Below, piece by piece: positions 1 through 6,825 of a stretch of 23,514 nucleotides of DNA (positions are counted from its first letter, which is position 1; every line of letters begins with the position of its first letter). Source of the stretch: Oscillibacter sp. CAG:241 (GTDB lineage: Bacteria > Bacillota > Clostridia > Oscillospirales > Oscillospiraceae); assembly GCA_000435975.1 (NCBI GenBank), contig FR884119.1, forward strand, positions 75,088 through 98,601. The letters run 5' to 3'. The notes under the pieces were generated by a model, which did not search any database, was not told where the DNA came from, and saw only the letters and a list, made by a program, of their open reading frames with translations. The position numbers and the translations under genes were made by a program.

Positions 1-452
1 GCCCGGGCGGTCTTGCGATGGGCCACCTTGTTGATAAAGGTGGATTTGCCCACGTTGGGGATGCCCAGCACCATGATCCGCACGGTGCGGCCCACCTGGC
101 CCCGATCGGCCCAGGCCGCCAGTTTGTCCCGCAGCAGCTCCCGGACGGCGGCGGCAAACTGGGCGGTGCCTGCACCGCCCTTGGCATTGGCCTCCAGGAC
201 GGCATAGCCCTTTCCCCGGAAATACGCCGCCCAGCGGCGGGTCTCGCCGGGGTCCGCCTGGTCTACCCGGTTCAGCACCACCAGGCGGGGCTTCCCCGCC
301 GTCAGTTCGTCCACATCCGGGTTCCGGCTGGACAGGGGAATGCGCGCGTCCAGAATTTCGCACACCGCATCCATATTCTTGATTTCTGCCGTGATCATCC
401 GCCGGGTCTTGGTCATGTGCCCGGGGAACCAGCTGAGATTGTCTACCTGCAT
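1..452 (-). CDS. rbgA: Ribosome biogenesis GTPase RbgA/YlqF (partial, N-terminal 150 residues)
   Basis: The family is a circularly permuted GTPase that acts late in assembly of the 50S subunit. The gene runs off the left edge, so the C-terminal part is missing from the window. The N-terminus carries WFPGHM (residues 8-13), typical of YlqF/RbgA. The G4 motif, NRVD at residues 61-64, comes before the P-loop GIPNVGKST at 130-138, which is the G4-then-G1 order expected of a permuted GTPase. NRVD is a variant of the usual NKxD. The ATG at 450-452 is preceded by AGAGGTG about 7 bases upstream. It lies directly downstream of rplS, a common Firmicutes pairing, but a terminator and its own promoter sit between them. 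Identification is firm; only the 3' end is unseen. Confidence 0.93.
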   Translation of the reverse strand, partial: MQVDNLSWFPGHMTKTRRMITAEIKNMDAVCEILDARIPLSSRNPDVDELTAGKPRLVVLNRVDQADPGETRRWAAYFRGKGYAVLEANAKGGAGTAQFAAAVRELLRDKLAAWADRGQVGRTVRIMVLGIPNVGKSTFINKVAHRKTAR

Positions 453-488
453 ATTTATCACCTCTTACGCATACTTCATAACTATATA

Positions 489-517
489 ATTATATCATAT
501 TCCAGGCCCCTTGGCAA
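489..517 (-). promoter_or_regulatory. Sigma-A promoter of rbgA
   Basis: On the minus strand, -35 TTGCCA (512-517) and a perfect -10 TATAAT (489-494) are separated by exactly 17 bases, about 36 bases upstream of the rbgA start. The -35 overlaps the U-tract end of the rplS terminator, so rbgA can be transcribed independently of rplS. Confidence 0.8.
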
Positions 518-547
518 AAGAAAAAACGCCTGCACACAGCAGGCGTT
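514..547 (-). terminator. Intrinsic terminator of rplS
   Basis: Perfect 9-bp stem AACGCCTGC/GCAGGCGTT (525-533 with 539-547) and a 5-base loop, followed on the minus strand by TTTTTTCTTTT. It lies 25 bases after the rplS stop codon. Confidence 0.9.
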
Positions 548-571
548 CGTTCTTTTTTCGGGGGATACGGC

Positions 572-913
572 TTACAGCTTCTCCTTGACCTTGGCAGCCT
601 TACCAACGCGGTCGCGCAGGTAGTACAGCTTGGCGCGGCGCACGAAGCCGTGACGGACCACCTCGATGGTGGCGATGGAGGGGGAGTGAACGGGGAATAC
701 CTTCTCCACGCCCACGCCGTAGGAGATACGGCGGACGGTGAAGGTCTCCTCAATACCGCCGTGCTTCTTGGCAATGACGGTGCCCTCAAAGACCTGGATA
801 CGCTCGCGGGCGCCTTCCTTGACCTTCACGTGCACGCGGACGGTATCGCCCACCTGCACCTGGGGAACTTCCTTCTCCAGCTGCTCCTTGTTCAGTGCTT
901 TGATCAGATCCAT
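572..913 (-). CDS. rplS: 50S ribosomal protein L19
   Basis: Structural protein of the large subunit, located at the 30S-50S interface. The 113 residues match the usual length of L19 (about 115). Recognisable family segments include VGDTVRVHVKVKEG (22-35), the RIQVFEGTVIA stretch and the C-terminal RRAKLYYLRDR segment. The ATG at 911-913 has a strong AGGAGGAAA ribosome binding site. The gene has its own promoter and terminator, so it forms a monocistronic unit upstream of rbgA. The upstream leader contains a GC-rich hairpin that may be an autoregulatory site. Confidence 0.97.
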   Translation of the reverse strand: MDLIKALNKEQLEKEVPQVQVGDTVRVHVKVKEGARERIQVFEGTVIAKKHGGIEETFTVRRISYGVGVEKVFPVHSPSIATIEVVRHGFVRRAKLYYLRDRVGKAAKVKEKL

Positions 914-1010
914 GGATATTTCCTCCTGTTTATATAGGCGTTCGTGCCGTCATGTGTGCGGCGCTCACTCCATTCCGGAGCGCCGGCGGCAGAGGACCGC
1001 CCTTTTTACG
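914..1010 (-). promoter_or_regulatory. Possible structured leader of rplS mRNA
   Basis: Between the predicted promoter and the rplS start the minus-strand RNA can form GGCGCTC/GAGCGCC, a 7-bp GC-rich stem with an 11-base loop at about 969-993. L19 mRNAs of Firmicutes are known to carry autoregulatory leaders. Whether this matches that class was not tested against a covariance model; position and hairpin are the only support. Confidence 0.35.
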
Positions 1011-1017
1011 CCATGAT

Positions 1018-1046
1018 AGGATATCATATCCCATCCCATTTTGCAA
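1018..1046 (-). promoter_or_regulatory. Promoter of rplS
   Basis: Minus-strand -35 TTGCAA (1041-1046), 17-base spacer, -10 TATCCT (1018-1023). It lies in the AT-rich gap between the terminator of the preceding DUF11 gene and rplS, giving a leader of roughly 100 bases. Confidence 0.6.
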
Positions 1047-1073
1047 GTATTTTTTTCAAATCATGGGGCCTTT

Positions 1074-1119
1074 TTGAAAACCAGCCGCGCTCACCGGGAA
1101 AACGGCGGGCGCGGCTGGT
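1074..1119 (-). terminator. Terminator of the DUF11 gene
   Basis: Stem ACCAGCCGCGC/GCGCGGCTGGT (11 bp, 1080-1090 with 1109-1119), with a further CCG/CGG pairing inside the loop. On the minus strand it is followed by a short TTTTC. It begins 12 bases after the DUF11 stop. The U-tract is short, so efficiency is uncertain. Confidence 0.7.
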
Positions 1120-1130
1120 CAATGCTCAGG

Positions 1131-1979
1131 TCATACGGTGCCCGTTACCGTCAGGATGCTCTGACCCGGTGTGACGGTCCAGGAGCCGTCGGCGTTCTGG
1201 GTAAACGTGGCCTCCGGCACCGTCAGTTTCCCGGCCACGGTGGCAAACGCGCCGGTGGCGGCGTCGTAGGTGTAATCCTCCGGCGACGTCCAGGCTGCAC
1301 CGTTAAAGGTGACGCCGGTGATGGTCAGGGTGGGTTCAAAGGTATCGGTGATCACCGCGCCCTCCTGGCCGGTCAGGGCAGTGTTGCCGGTGTTTTGAAC
1401 GGTAAAGGTATAGGTCAGGGGCCCATTGCCGGTGACCACAGCGGGGCACAGAGCCTTGCTGATGCTCAGCTCCGGTGCGGCCTGCGCCGCCGTGGTGGCC
1501 GTGGCCGTCAGGGGAGCCGCCAGCCCGCCGCCGGTAACGGTGACGGTGTTGCGGATCTCGCCCTCTACCCCCGGCGGGGCGAACTCCGTGACCCGTGCCT
1601 GATACACCAGGGTGACGTTGCCTCCGGCGGGGACGGTCACGCCGGTAACGGTCATCGGCGGCCCCGCCGTCACTGCCGGGGCGGTCTGCTCCGTGCCGCC
1701 GGTGTAATAGTGGAGGGTGCCCGCCTCATAGGACAGGGGATACACCGTCTGGCCCCCGGCGGTATAGCCGCCCAGGTCGTCGGTCAGGGTCAGCCCGGTC
1801 AGCGCCGTGCCGGTGTTGGTCAGGGTCACCACATACGTTACCGTGTCCCCGGGCCGGTAGCTGCCGGACACCGCCGTCTTGGTAACGGTCAGGGCGTCCA
1901 GCAGCTCGCCGGTGACCACGTTGGAATTGATCTGGCTGCCGTTATAGGATAACGTTGCCATATTGGTAAAGGAAGCCAT
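1131..1979 (-). CDS. DUF11-repeat beta-sandwich protein without signal peptide
   Basis: 282 residues with two DUF11-type modules: about 28-150, containing YVVTLTNTGTALTGLTLTDDL, and about 168-282, containing the matching YTFTVQNTGNTALTG then TDTFEP. DUF11 domains are usually seen in large secreted or surface proteins. Here the N-terminus (MASFTNMATLSYNG) is neither a signal peptide nor a membrane anchor, and there is no LPxTG, SLH or C-terminal TM. The ATG at 1977-1979 was chosen because GGGAGGAG lies 5-6 bases upstream; a longer reading to 2039 would add a basic tail without a ribosome binding site. I recall similar leaderless two-repeat proteins in Clostridia. Function unknown; a spore- or surface-associated role is speculation. 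It follows pyrG by 89 bases with no clear promoter of its own. Confidence 0.8.
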   Translation of the reverse strand: MASFTNMATLSYNGSQINSNVVTGELLDALTVTKTAVSGSYRPGDTVTYVVTLTNTGTALTGLTLTDDLGGYTAGGQTVYPLSYEAGTLHYYTGGTEQTAPAVTAGPPMTVTGVTVPAGGNVTLVYQARVTEFAPPGVEGEIRNTVTVTGGGLAAPLTATATTAAQAAPELSISKALCPAVVTGNGPLTYTFTVQNTGNTALTGQEGAVITDTFEPTLTITGVTFNGAAWTSPEDYTYDAATGAFATVAGKLTVPEATFTQNADGSWTVTPGQSILTVTGTV

Positions 1980-1991
1980 AGAACTCCTCCC

Positions 1992-2035
1992 GGAAAACGG
2001 ATGGATTTTCCCGCGCTGCCGCGGGAGCCGTTTCC
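1992..2035 (-). other. Nested hairpin between pyrG and the DUF11 gene
   Basis: Inner stem TCCCGCG/CGCGGGA (2009-2015 with 2020-2026, 4-base loop) is enclosed by an outer pairing GGAAACGG with CCGTTTTCC (2028-2035 with 1992-2000, one bulge). There is no U-tract directly after it, and it ends immediately before the GGGAGGAG ribosome binding site of the DUF11 gene. It may be a weak pyrG terminator or a structured leader of the downstream gene. Confidence 0.5.
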
Positions 2036-2068
2036 GCATTCCAGTGTATGCGCCATGGCCTGCCGCCG

Positions 2069-3664
2069 TCAGCCCTGCTTGTTCAGGGAGGCCTGCACGA
2101 AGCCCACGAACAGGGGATGGGGCCGGTTGGGGCGGCTCTTGAACTCCGGGTGGAACTGAACGCCCACAAACCAGGTGTTCCCGGGTTCCTCCACGATCTC
2201 CACCAGGTGGCCGTCCGGAGACAGCCCCGCCAGCCGCAGCCCGGCATCCTGGAGCTCCTGCCGGAACTGGTTGTTGAATTCATACCGGTGCCGGTGCCGC
2301 TCGGAGATCTCGGCGGTACCGTAGGCGTTCCGGGCCAGGGTACCATCTGCCAGCACGCAGGGGTATTTGCCCAGCCGCATGGTGCCGCCCTTGGCGGTGA
2401 CGCCTACCTGATCGGGCATCAGTGCGATGACGGGATGGGCGGTAAGGCCGGAAAATTCAGCGCTGTGTGCGTCGGCCCACCCGGCCACATGCCGGGCATA
2501 TTCAATGACGGCGATCTGCATGCCCAGGCAGATGCCGAAATACGGTACGTCGTTCTCCCGGGCGTACTGTGCTGCCAGGATCATGCCCTCGATACCCCGG
2601 TCGCCGAAGCCGCCGGGCACCAGAACGCCGGAGCAATCTCCCAGCACCCGGCCAACGTTTTCCGCCGTCAGGCCCTCGGAGTCCACCCATTTGATATTCA
2701 CCTTGGCGTCGCAGGCCGTCCCCGCATGGAACAGGGACTCCACCACGCTGAGATAGGCGTCGTGGAGGCCGGTATATTTGCCCACCAGGGCGATCTGCAC
2801 GGTCTTGTGTACGCCGTTGATGCGGCGGACCAGCGCTGTCCATTCCGCCAGATCCGGCTCCCGCTGGGGCAGGCCCAGCTTCCGGCAGGCCACCCGGCAC
2901 AGGCCCTCCTTCTCCAGCAGCAGCGGCACCTCATACAGAGTGGAGGCCGTCAGGTTCTGGATAACGCAGTCCTCCTCCATGTTGCAGAACAGGGCGATCT
3001 TCCGCCGCAGGTCCTCCGGCAGGGGACTGTCGGTGCGGCACACCAGAATATCCGGCTGAATGCCCACGGACAGCAGCTCCTTCACGGAGTGCTGGGTGGG
3101 CTTGCTTTTCAGCTCACCGGTGCCGGGGATGGACACCACCAGGGGCACATGGATATACAGCACGTTTTCCCGGCCCTTTTCTGCCGCCACCTGGCGGATG
3201 GCCTCCAAATAGGGCTGGCTCTCGATATCGCCCACGGTGCCGCCTACCTCAGTAATGATGATGTCGGTCTGACCGTCGTCCATGGCATAGATGCGGCGCT
3301 TGATCTCGTCGGTAACATGGGGGATGATCTGGACGGTGCCGCCCAGATAGCCGCCCTGGCGTTCCCGGTTCAGCACATTCCAGAACACCTTGCCCGAGGA
3401 CACCGACGCGTTCCCCGTCAGGGATTCGTCCACGAAGCGCTCATAGTGGCCCAGGTCCAGGTCCGTCTCCGCGCCGTCGTCGGTGACGAACACCTCGCCG
3501 TGCTGGAAGGGGCTCATGGTGCCGGGATCCACATTGAAATAGGGGTCAAACTTCTGATTTTTCACCCGGAAGCCCCGCTGCTTCAGCAGCCGCCCCAGGG
3601 ATGCCGCGCAGATGCCCTTTCCCAACCCGGACACCACGCCGCCGGTAACAAAGATATGCTTCAT
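2069..3664 (-). CDS. pyrG: CTP synthase (glutamine-hydrolysing)
   Basis: Converts UTP to CTP with ATP and glutamine, the last step of de novo pyrimidine nucleotide synthesis. At 531 residues it matches the family (about 535). The N-terminal amidoligase domain begins MKHIFVTGGVVSGLGKG, the nucleotide-binding loop. The C-terminal class I glutamine amidotransferase domain has the nucleophile Cys379 in GICLGMQ and the His-Glu pair in VQFHPEF near the C-terminus. The ATG at 3662-3664 is preferred over a GTG nine bases upstream because AAGGAG lies 8 bases before it and overlaps the GTG. A TTGACG-N17-TAGAAT promoter gives a leader of about 35-40 bases. That leader does not begin with the GGGC run used by the Bacillus reiterative-transcription mechanism. 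Confidence 0.97.
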   Translation of the reverse strand: MKHIFVTGGVVSGLGKGICAASLGRLLKQRGFRVKNQKFDPYFNVDPGTMSPFQHGEVFVTDDGAETDLDLGHYERFVDESLTGNASVSSGKVFWNVLNRERQGGYLGGTVQIIPHVTDEIKRRIYAMDDGQTDIIITEVGGTVGDIESQPYLEAIRQVAAEKGRENVLYIHVPLVVSIPGTGELKSKPTQHSVKELLSVGIQPDILVCRTDSPLPEDLRRKIALFCNMEEDCVIQNLTASTLYEVPLLLEKEGLCRVACRKLGLPQREPDLAEWTALVRRINGVHKTVQIALVGKYTGLHDAYLSVVESLFHAGTACDAKVNIKWVDSEGLTAENVGRVLGDCSGVLVPGGFGDRGIEGMILAAQYARENDVPYFGICLGMQIAVIEYARHVAGWADAHSAEFSGLTAHPVIALMPDQVGVTAKGGTMRLGKYPCVLADGTLARNAYGTAEISERHRHRYEFNNQFRQELQDAGLRLAGLSPDGHLVEIVEEPGNTWFVGVQFHPEFKSRPNRPHPLFVGFVQASLNKQG

Positions 3665-3710
3665 CGTGACCACTCCTTACCCGCAGAATACCACGTTAAA
3701 ATACTTTCAA

Positions 3711-3739
3711 ATTCTACTGCCGCGGTATTTCCTCGTCAA
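3711..3739 (-). promoter_or_regulatory. Promoter of pyrG
   Basis: Minus-strand -35 TTGACG (3734-3739), 17-base spacer, -10 TAGAAT (3711-3716), about 46 bases upstream of the pyrG ATG. Confidence 0.8.
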
Positions 3740-3824
3740 GACGGAATATTTATCAAAATAAAGAATCATTCTGCCGCCATCCCTGCACAAACAGCCAAAA
3801 TTGCAAAATATGCGGAACTTTTCC

Positions 3825-3853
3825 TTGCATTCTATCCGCCTGCGTGGTATGGT
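3825..3853 (+). promoter_or_regulatory. Orphan plus-strand promoter
   Basis: -35 TTGCAT (3825-3830), exactly 17 bases, -10 TATGGT (3848-3853), with a TGG extended -10 just before it. The rpmE promoter in this window has the same TTGCAT-N17 layout and a TGG before the -10. The predicted start (about 3860) lies immediately before a terminator hairpin, so any transcript would be about 28 bases. No gene follows on this strand. Confidence 0.5.
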
Positions 3854-3861
3854 AGATTTGG

Positions 3862-3887
3862 TCCCGCCCTTTCCGGCGGGATTTTTT
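3862..3887 (+). terminator. Plus-strand intrinsic terminator with no upstream gene
   Basis: Stem TCCCGCC/GGCGGGA (3862-3868 with 3875-3881, 6-base loop) followed directly by TTTTTT (3882-3887). The U-tract is only on the plus-strand side, so this cannot end pyrG or glnN, which both run on the minus strand. Confidence 0.75.
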
Positions 3888-3974
3888 ACGCCTGCTTTCA
3901 ATTTATTTAAGCGCCTTTCCCGTCCGTCTGCCCCTGGTCCGTGACGATCGGTATGTCGCAGAAAGAATCGCAAG

Positions 3975-4013
3975 AGCCCCCGGAGGTCTCCCGATCGGTA
4001 GACCCCGGGGGCT
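3975..4013 (-). terminator. Terminator hairpin of glnN (possibly bidirectional)
   Basis: A 14-bp stem, AGCCCCCGG-GGTCT against AGACC-CCGGGGGCT, with one bulged A at 3984 and a loop containing the palindrome CCGATCGG. It starts 10 bases after the glnN stop. The U-tracts on both sides are weak (CTTGCGATTCTTT on the minus strand), so it could also act as an mRNA 3'-end stabiliser. Confidence 0.65.
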
Positions 4014-4023
4014 TTCTGTGTAT

Positions 4024-6120
4024 TTACACGGAGAACAGAATGTCTGCGTAGGTGGGGTAGGGCCAGTATTTCGCAGCGGTCAGGGACTCCAGCTGATCGA
4101 TGGACTGGCGGGCCTCCTCCATGCGGCGGACGATCTCCTCCCGGTAATACCGGGCTGCGTCGATGCCGCCCTCGGCATCGGGGGCCTTGTCCATGGCTTC
4201 GTTTATGGCCGCCATGGTGTCGTACAGACTGCCGGTAAGGGCGGACAGCTTTTGCAGCAGGTCCTCCTCCACCCGGCAGGGGACCACCAGCTCCCGCTTG
4301 TGCAGGATGGCCTGGGTCAGGTCCGCCGTATAGCGGTTCACTGCCGGCAGGATGCCCCGCAGGACCATGTCCCGCAGAGTGGACGCCTCGATGGCCGTGA
4401 CCTTGCAGTAATTCTCCAGGTGGATCTCGTACCGGGCGCGCATTTCCGTCTCGCTGAGAATATTGTGTCCGGCGAACAGACGGATGTTCTTGGGGTCAAT
4501 ATAGGCGGGCATGCAGTCCACGGTGTCCCGCAGGTTGCTGAGCCCCCGGCGCTGGGCCTCCTGCACCCAATCCTCCCCATAGCCGTTGCCGTTGAAGATG
4601 ATGCGCTGGTGAGCCTTGAAGGTGTCGTGCAGCAGATTCTGCAGGTCCGTCTGGAAGTCGTTGGACTGCTCCAGGATGTCCGCAAATTCCTCCAGCTCCT
4701 GGGCCATGATGGTGTTGAGCACCACGTTGGGACTGGCGATGGACTGGGACGAGCCCAGCATACGGAACTCGAACTTGTTGCCGGTAAAGGCCAGGGGAGA
4801 GGTGCGGTTCCGGTCTGTGGTGTCCTGGGGGATCTCCGGCAGGGTGTCCACGCCGATGGCCAGCTTGCGCTTGGCCTTGTCCACGTACTCCTGGCCGCTG
4901 ATGATGGAATCCAGAATGGCCGTCAGCTCATCGCCCAGGAACACGGAGATGATGGCCGGAGGGGCCTCGTTGCCGCCCAGACGGTGATCGTTGCCGGGAT
5001 AGGACACGCAGCAGCGCAGCATATCCTGGTATTCGTCCACGCCCTTGATAAACGCCGCCAGGAACAGCAGGAACTGGGCATTCTGGCTGGGAGTTTTGCC
5101 GGGCTTGAGCAGATTCTCACCGGTATCCGTGGCCAGGGACCAGTTATCGTGCTTGCCGCTGCCGTTGATGCCGGCGAAGGGCTTCTCGTGCAGCAGACAA
5201 ACCAGACCGTGGCGGTCGGCCACCTTCTTCAGGAACTCCATGGTCAGCTGATTGTGGTCGCAGCTGCTGTTGGCGTCAGAGTAGACCTGGGCTACCTCAT
5301 GCTGGGCCGGGGCTACCTCGTTGTGCTCCGTCTTGGCGGGGACACCCACCTTCCACAGCTCCTGATCCAACTCATGCATGAACTCCGCCACCCTGGGCTT
5401 GATGGCCCCGTAATAGTGGTCGTCCAGCTCCTGGCCCTTGGGGGGCTTGGCGCCGAACAGAGTACGGCCGCACAGCACCAGATCCTCCCGGCGGCGGTAC
5501 ATCTCCTTATCGATGAGGAAGTATTCCTGCTCGGGGCCCACCTGTGCGGTGACGTGCTGGGCCTGGGTGTTGCCGAACAGCCGCAGAATGCGGATGCTCT
5601 GGGTGTCCAGCAGCTTCATGGACCGCAGCAGCGGCGTTTTCTTATCCAGAGTCTCGCCGCCGTAGGAGCAGAAGATGGTGGGGATATACAGGGTCTTATC
5701 CTTGACAAAGGCATAGGCAGTGGGGTCCCAGGCGGTGTAGCCCCGGGCCTCGAAGGTGGCCCTCAGGCCGCCGGAGGGGAAGCTGGAGGCGTCGGCCTCA
5801 CCCCGGGACAGCTCCTTGCCGGACAGCTCCATCAGCACTCCGGTGGGGCCGTGGGGGGTGATGAAGCCGTCGTGCTTCTCGGCGGTGAAGCCGGTCATGG
5901 GCTGGAACCAGTGGGTATAGTGGGTGGCGCCCTTCTCAATGGCCCAATCCTTCATGGCGGAGGCGATCTCGTCGGCGATGGAGCGATCCAAAGACGTTCC
6001 CTGCACCAGGCACTGCTGCCATGCGTTATAGACACGGGCGGGCAGACGCTGTCGCATTTGCTCCTGTGTGAACACCATGCTTCCGAACAGTTCAGGGATA
6101 CTTGTGACTTTTTCGTTCAT
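4024..6120 (-). CDS. glnN: Glutamine synthetase type III
   Basis: ATP-dependent synthesis of glutamine from glutamate and ammonium in the cytoplasm. The 698 residues fit GSIII (about 700-730), far longer than GSI (about 450). Typical GSIII segments include FGSMVFTQEQMRQRLP near the N-terminus, the VGPEQEYFLID segment, EHNEVAPAQHEVAQ at 265-278, INGSGKHDNWS, and the C-terminal segment ending in WPYPTYADILFSV. The ATG at 6118-6120 has AAAGGAG 8 bases upstream. The start lies 72 bases after the stop of the SpoIIM-like gene, with no convincing promoter between, so co-transcription with gltX is likely. The leader has two small GC hairpins (GCGGG/CCCGC and CCGC/GCGG) of unknown role. Confidence 0.97.
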   Translation of the reverse strand: MNEKVTSIPELFGSMVFTQEQMRQRLPARVYNAWQQCLVQGTSLDRSIADEIASAMKDWAIEKGATHYTHWFQPMTGFTAEKHDGFITPHGPTGVLMELSGKELSRGEADASSFPSGGLRATFEARGYTAWDPTAYAFVKDKTLYIPTIFCSYGGETLDKKTPLLRSMKLLDTQSIRILRLFGNTQAQHVTAQVGPEQEYFLIDKEMYRRREDLVLCGRTLFGAKPPKGQELDDHYYGAIKPRVAEFMHELDQELWKVGVPAKTEHNEVAPAQHEVAQVYSDANSSCDHNQLTMEFLKKVADRHGLVCLLHEKPFAGINGSGKHDNWSLATDTGENLLKPGKTPSQNAQFLLFLAAFIKGVDEYQDMLRCCVSYPGNDHRLGGNEAPPAIISVFLGDELTAILDSIISGQEYVDKAKRKLAIGVDTLPEIPQDTTDRNRTSPLAFTGNKFEFRMLGSSQSIASPNVVLNTIMAQELEEFADILEQSNDFQTDLQNLLHDTFKAHQRIIFNGNGYGEDWVQEAQRRGLSNLRDTVDCMPAYIDPKNIRLFAGHNILSETEMRARYEIHLENYCKVTAIEASTLRDMVLRGILPAVNRYTADLTQAILHKRELVVPCRVEEDLLQKLSALTGSLYDTMAAINEAMDKAPDAEGGIDAARYYREEIVRRMEEARQSIDQLESLTAAKYWPYPTYADILFSV

Positions 6121-6192
6121 TGTAAGGCTCCTTTCGCCGCATTTGCGGTCTGTAGTTCTATCTTTCAGCGGGACACTCCCGCAGGAACAACA

Positions 6193-6825
6193 TCAGATAT
6201 ACCGCGCCAGCGCCTCCATAACAACGGGGGTGACATACGCTTCGATGGCGGCCGCCGCCATCAGCAGGGGCGTGATATGCATCACCAGCAGCCGCGCCAG
6301 ATTCAGTACTGCGGGGCCCACCAGCCCCTTCTCGTTGTGCCGCACATAGCGCACAATGGTCCGGCACAGGTACAGGCCGCCGGCCATGGCCATAAACAGC
6401 GCCGGCAGCTCGAAAACGCCGTGGGGCAGGGTCCCCGCGCCGTAATACCATAGAGGCAGGCCCTGCTGGACATAGTACGACGCAAAGCCGCCGAACATCA
6501 TGGCGTTGATGCCCAGGGACACCGCAGGCAGGTACAGAAACGGGATGAACCCGTAGCCCATCGCCAGCAGACATGCCTGGAAATTGTTGAAGAACAGCTT
6601 CACGGCGCTGAAGTTTCCGTCGGCGTCCACGATGCCCCGGTCCGCGATCTGCTCCCGGAACAGATTCATGAGCCGCTCGATGGGGGCGGCGTTTGCCATG
6701 GTCACTGCATAGCTGACCACCATGACGGCGGCGAAGGCCAGCACCGTCATACCAAGGGCCCGCCCGAAGCCGTCCCGGTAAAAGCCGTGCAGCTGCCGCC
6801 GCTGCCGCGTCAGCCAGTTCAGCAT
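6193..6825 (-). CDS. SpoIIM/DUF95-family integral membrane protein
   Basis: 210 residues, close to Bacillus SpoIIM (about 215). Hydrophobic segments lie at about 22-44, 85-115, 125-155 and 170-205, with GTLPHGVFELPA between the second and third, a hallmark of the SpoIIM/DUF95 superfamily. In sporulating Firmicutes SpoIIM works with SpoIID and SpoIIP in peptidoglycan hydrolysis during engulfment; other DUF95 members are uncharacterised. The ATG lies inside the end of gltX (ATGCTGA, 7-base overlap), which indicates translational coupling and a start at 6825. Being sandwiched between gltX and glnN, rather than among sporulation genes, is unusual. It could be true SpoIIM or a DUF95 paralogue; the sequence alone does not settle this. 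Confidence 0.75.
   Translation of the reverse strand: MLNWLTRQRRQLHGFYRDGFGRALGMTVLAFAAVMVVSYAVTMANAAPIERLMNLFREQIADRGIVDADGNFSAVKLFFNNFQACLLAMGYGFIPFLYLPAVSLGINAMMFGGFASYYVQQGLPLWYYGAGTLPHGVFELPALFMAMAGGLYLCRTIVRYVRHNEKGLVGPAVLNLARLLVMHITPLLMAAAAIEAYVTPVVMEALARYI

Larger units (their letters stand above)
3665..4023. other. 359-bp intergenic region between pyrG and glnN
   Basis: No credible gene is seen. From left to right it holds the pyrG promoter (minus), an orphan promoter-terminator unit (plus, 3825-3887), about 85 bases with no recognised feature (3888-3973), and the hairpin that ends glnN (3975-4013). A possible 88-residue minus-strand reading (3707-3973) lacks a ribosome binding site and overlaps the pyrG promoter, so it is not called. 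Confidence 0.7.

Noticed and set aside
3665..3716. Bacillus-type pyrG reiterative-transcription attenuator
   Set aside because: The predicted transcript start lacks the GGGC initial run, and there is no terminator hairpin in the short leader.
2048..3910. A 620-codon plus-strand frame opposite pyrG
   Set aside because: Shadow of pyrG; runs through the pyrG promoter and ends in the orphan terminator region, with no domain signature.
6121..6192. ANTAR-target dual hairpin in the glnN leader
   Set aside because: Two small hairpins exist, but their loops are not the hexanucleotide loops with conserved A and G that ANTAR proteins recognise, and no terminator follows.
4018..6453. An 811-codon plus-strand frame opposite glnN
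   Set aside because: Antisense shadow of a confirmed glutamine synthetase; it has no recognisable domain and crosses the glnN terminator and start region.
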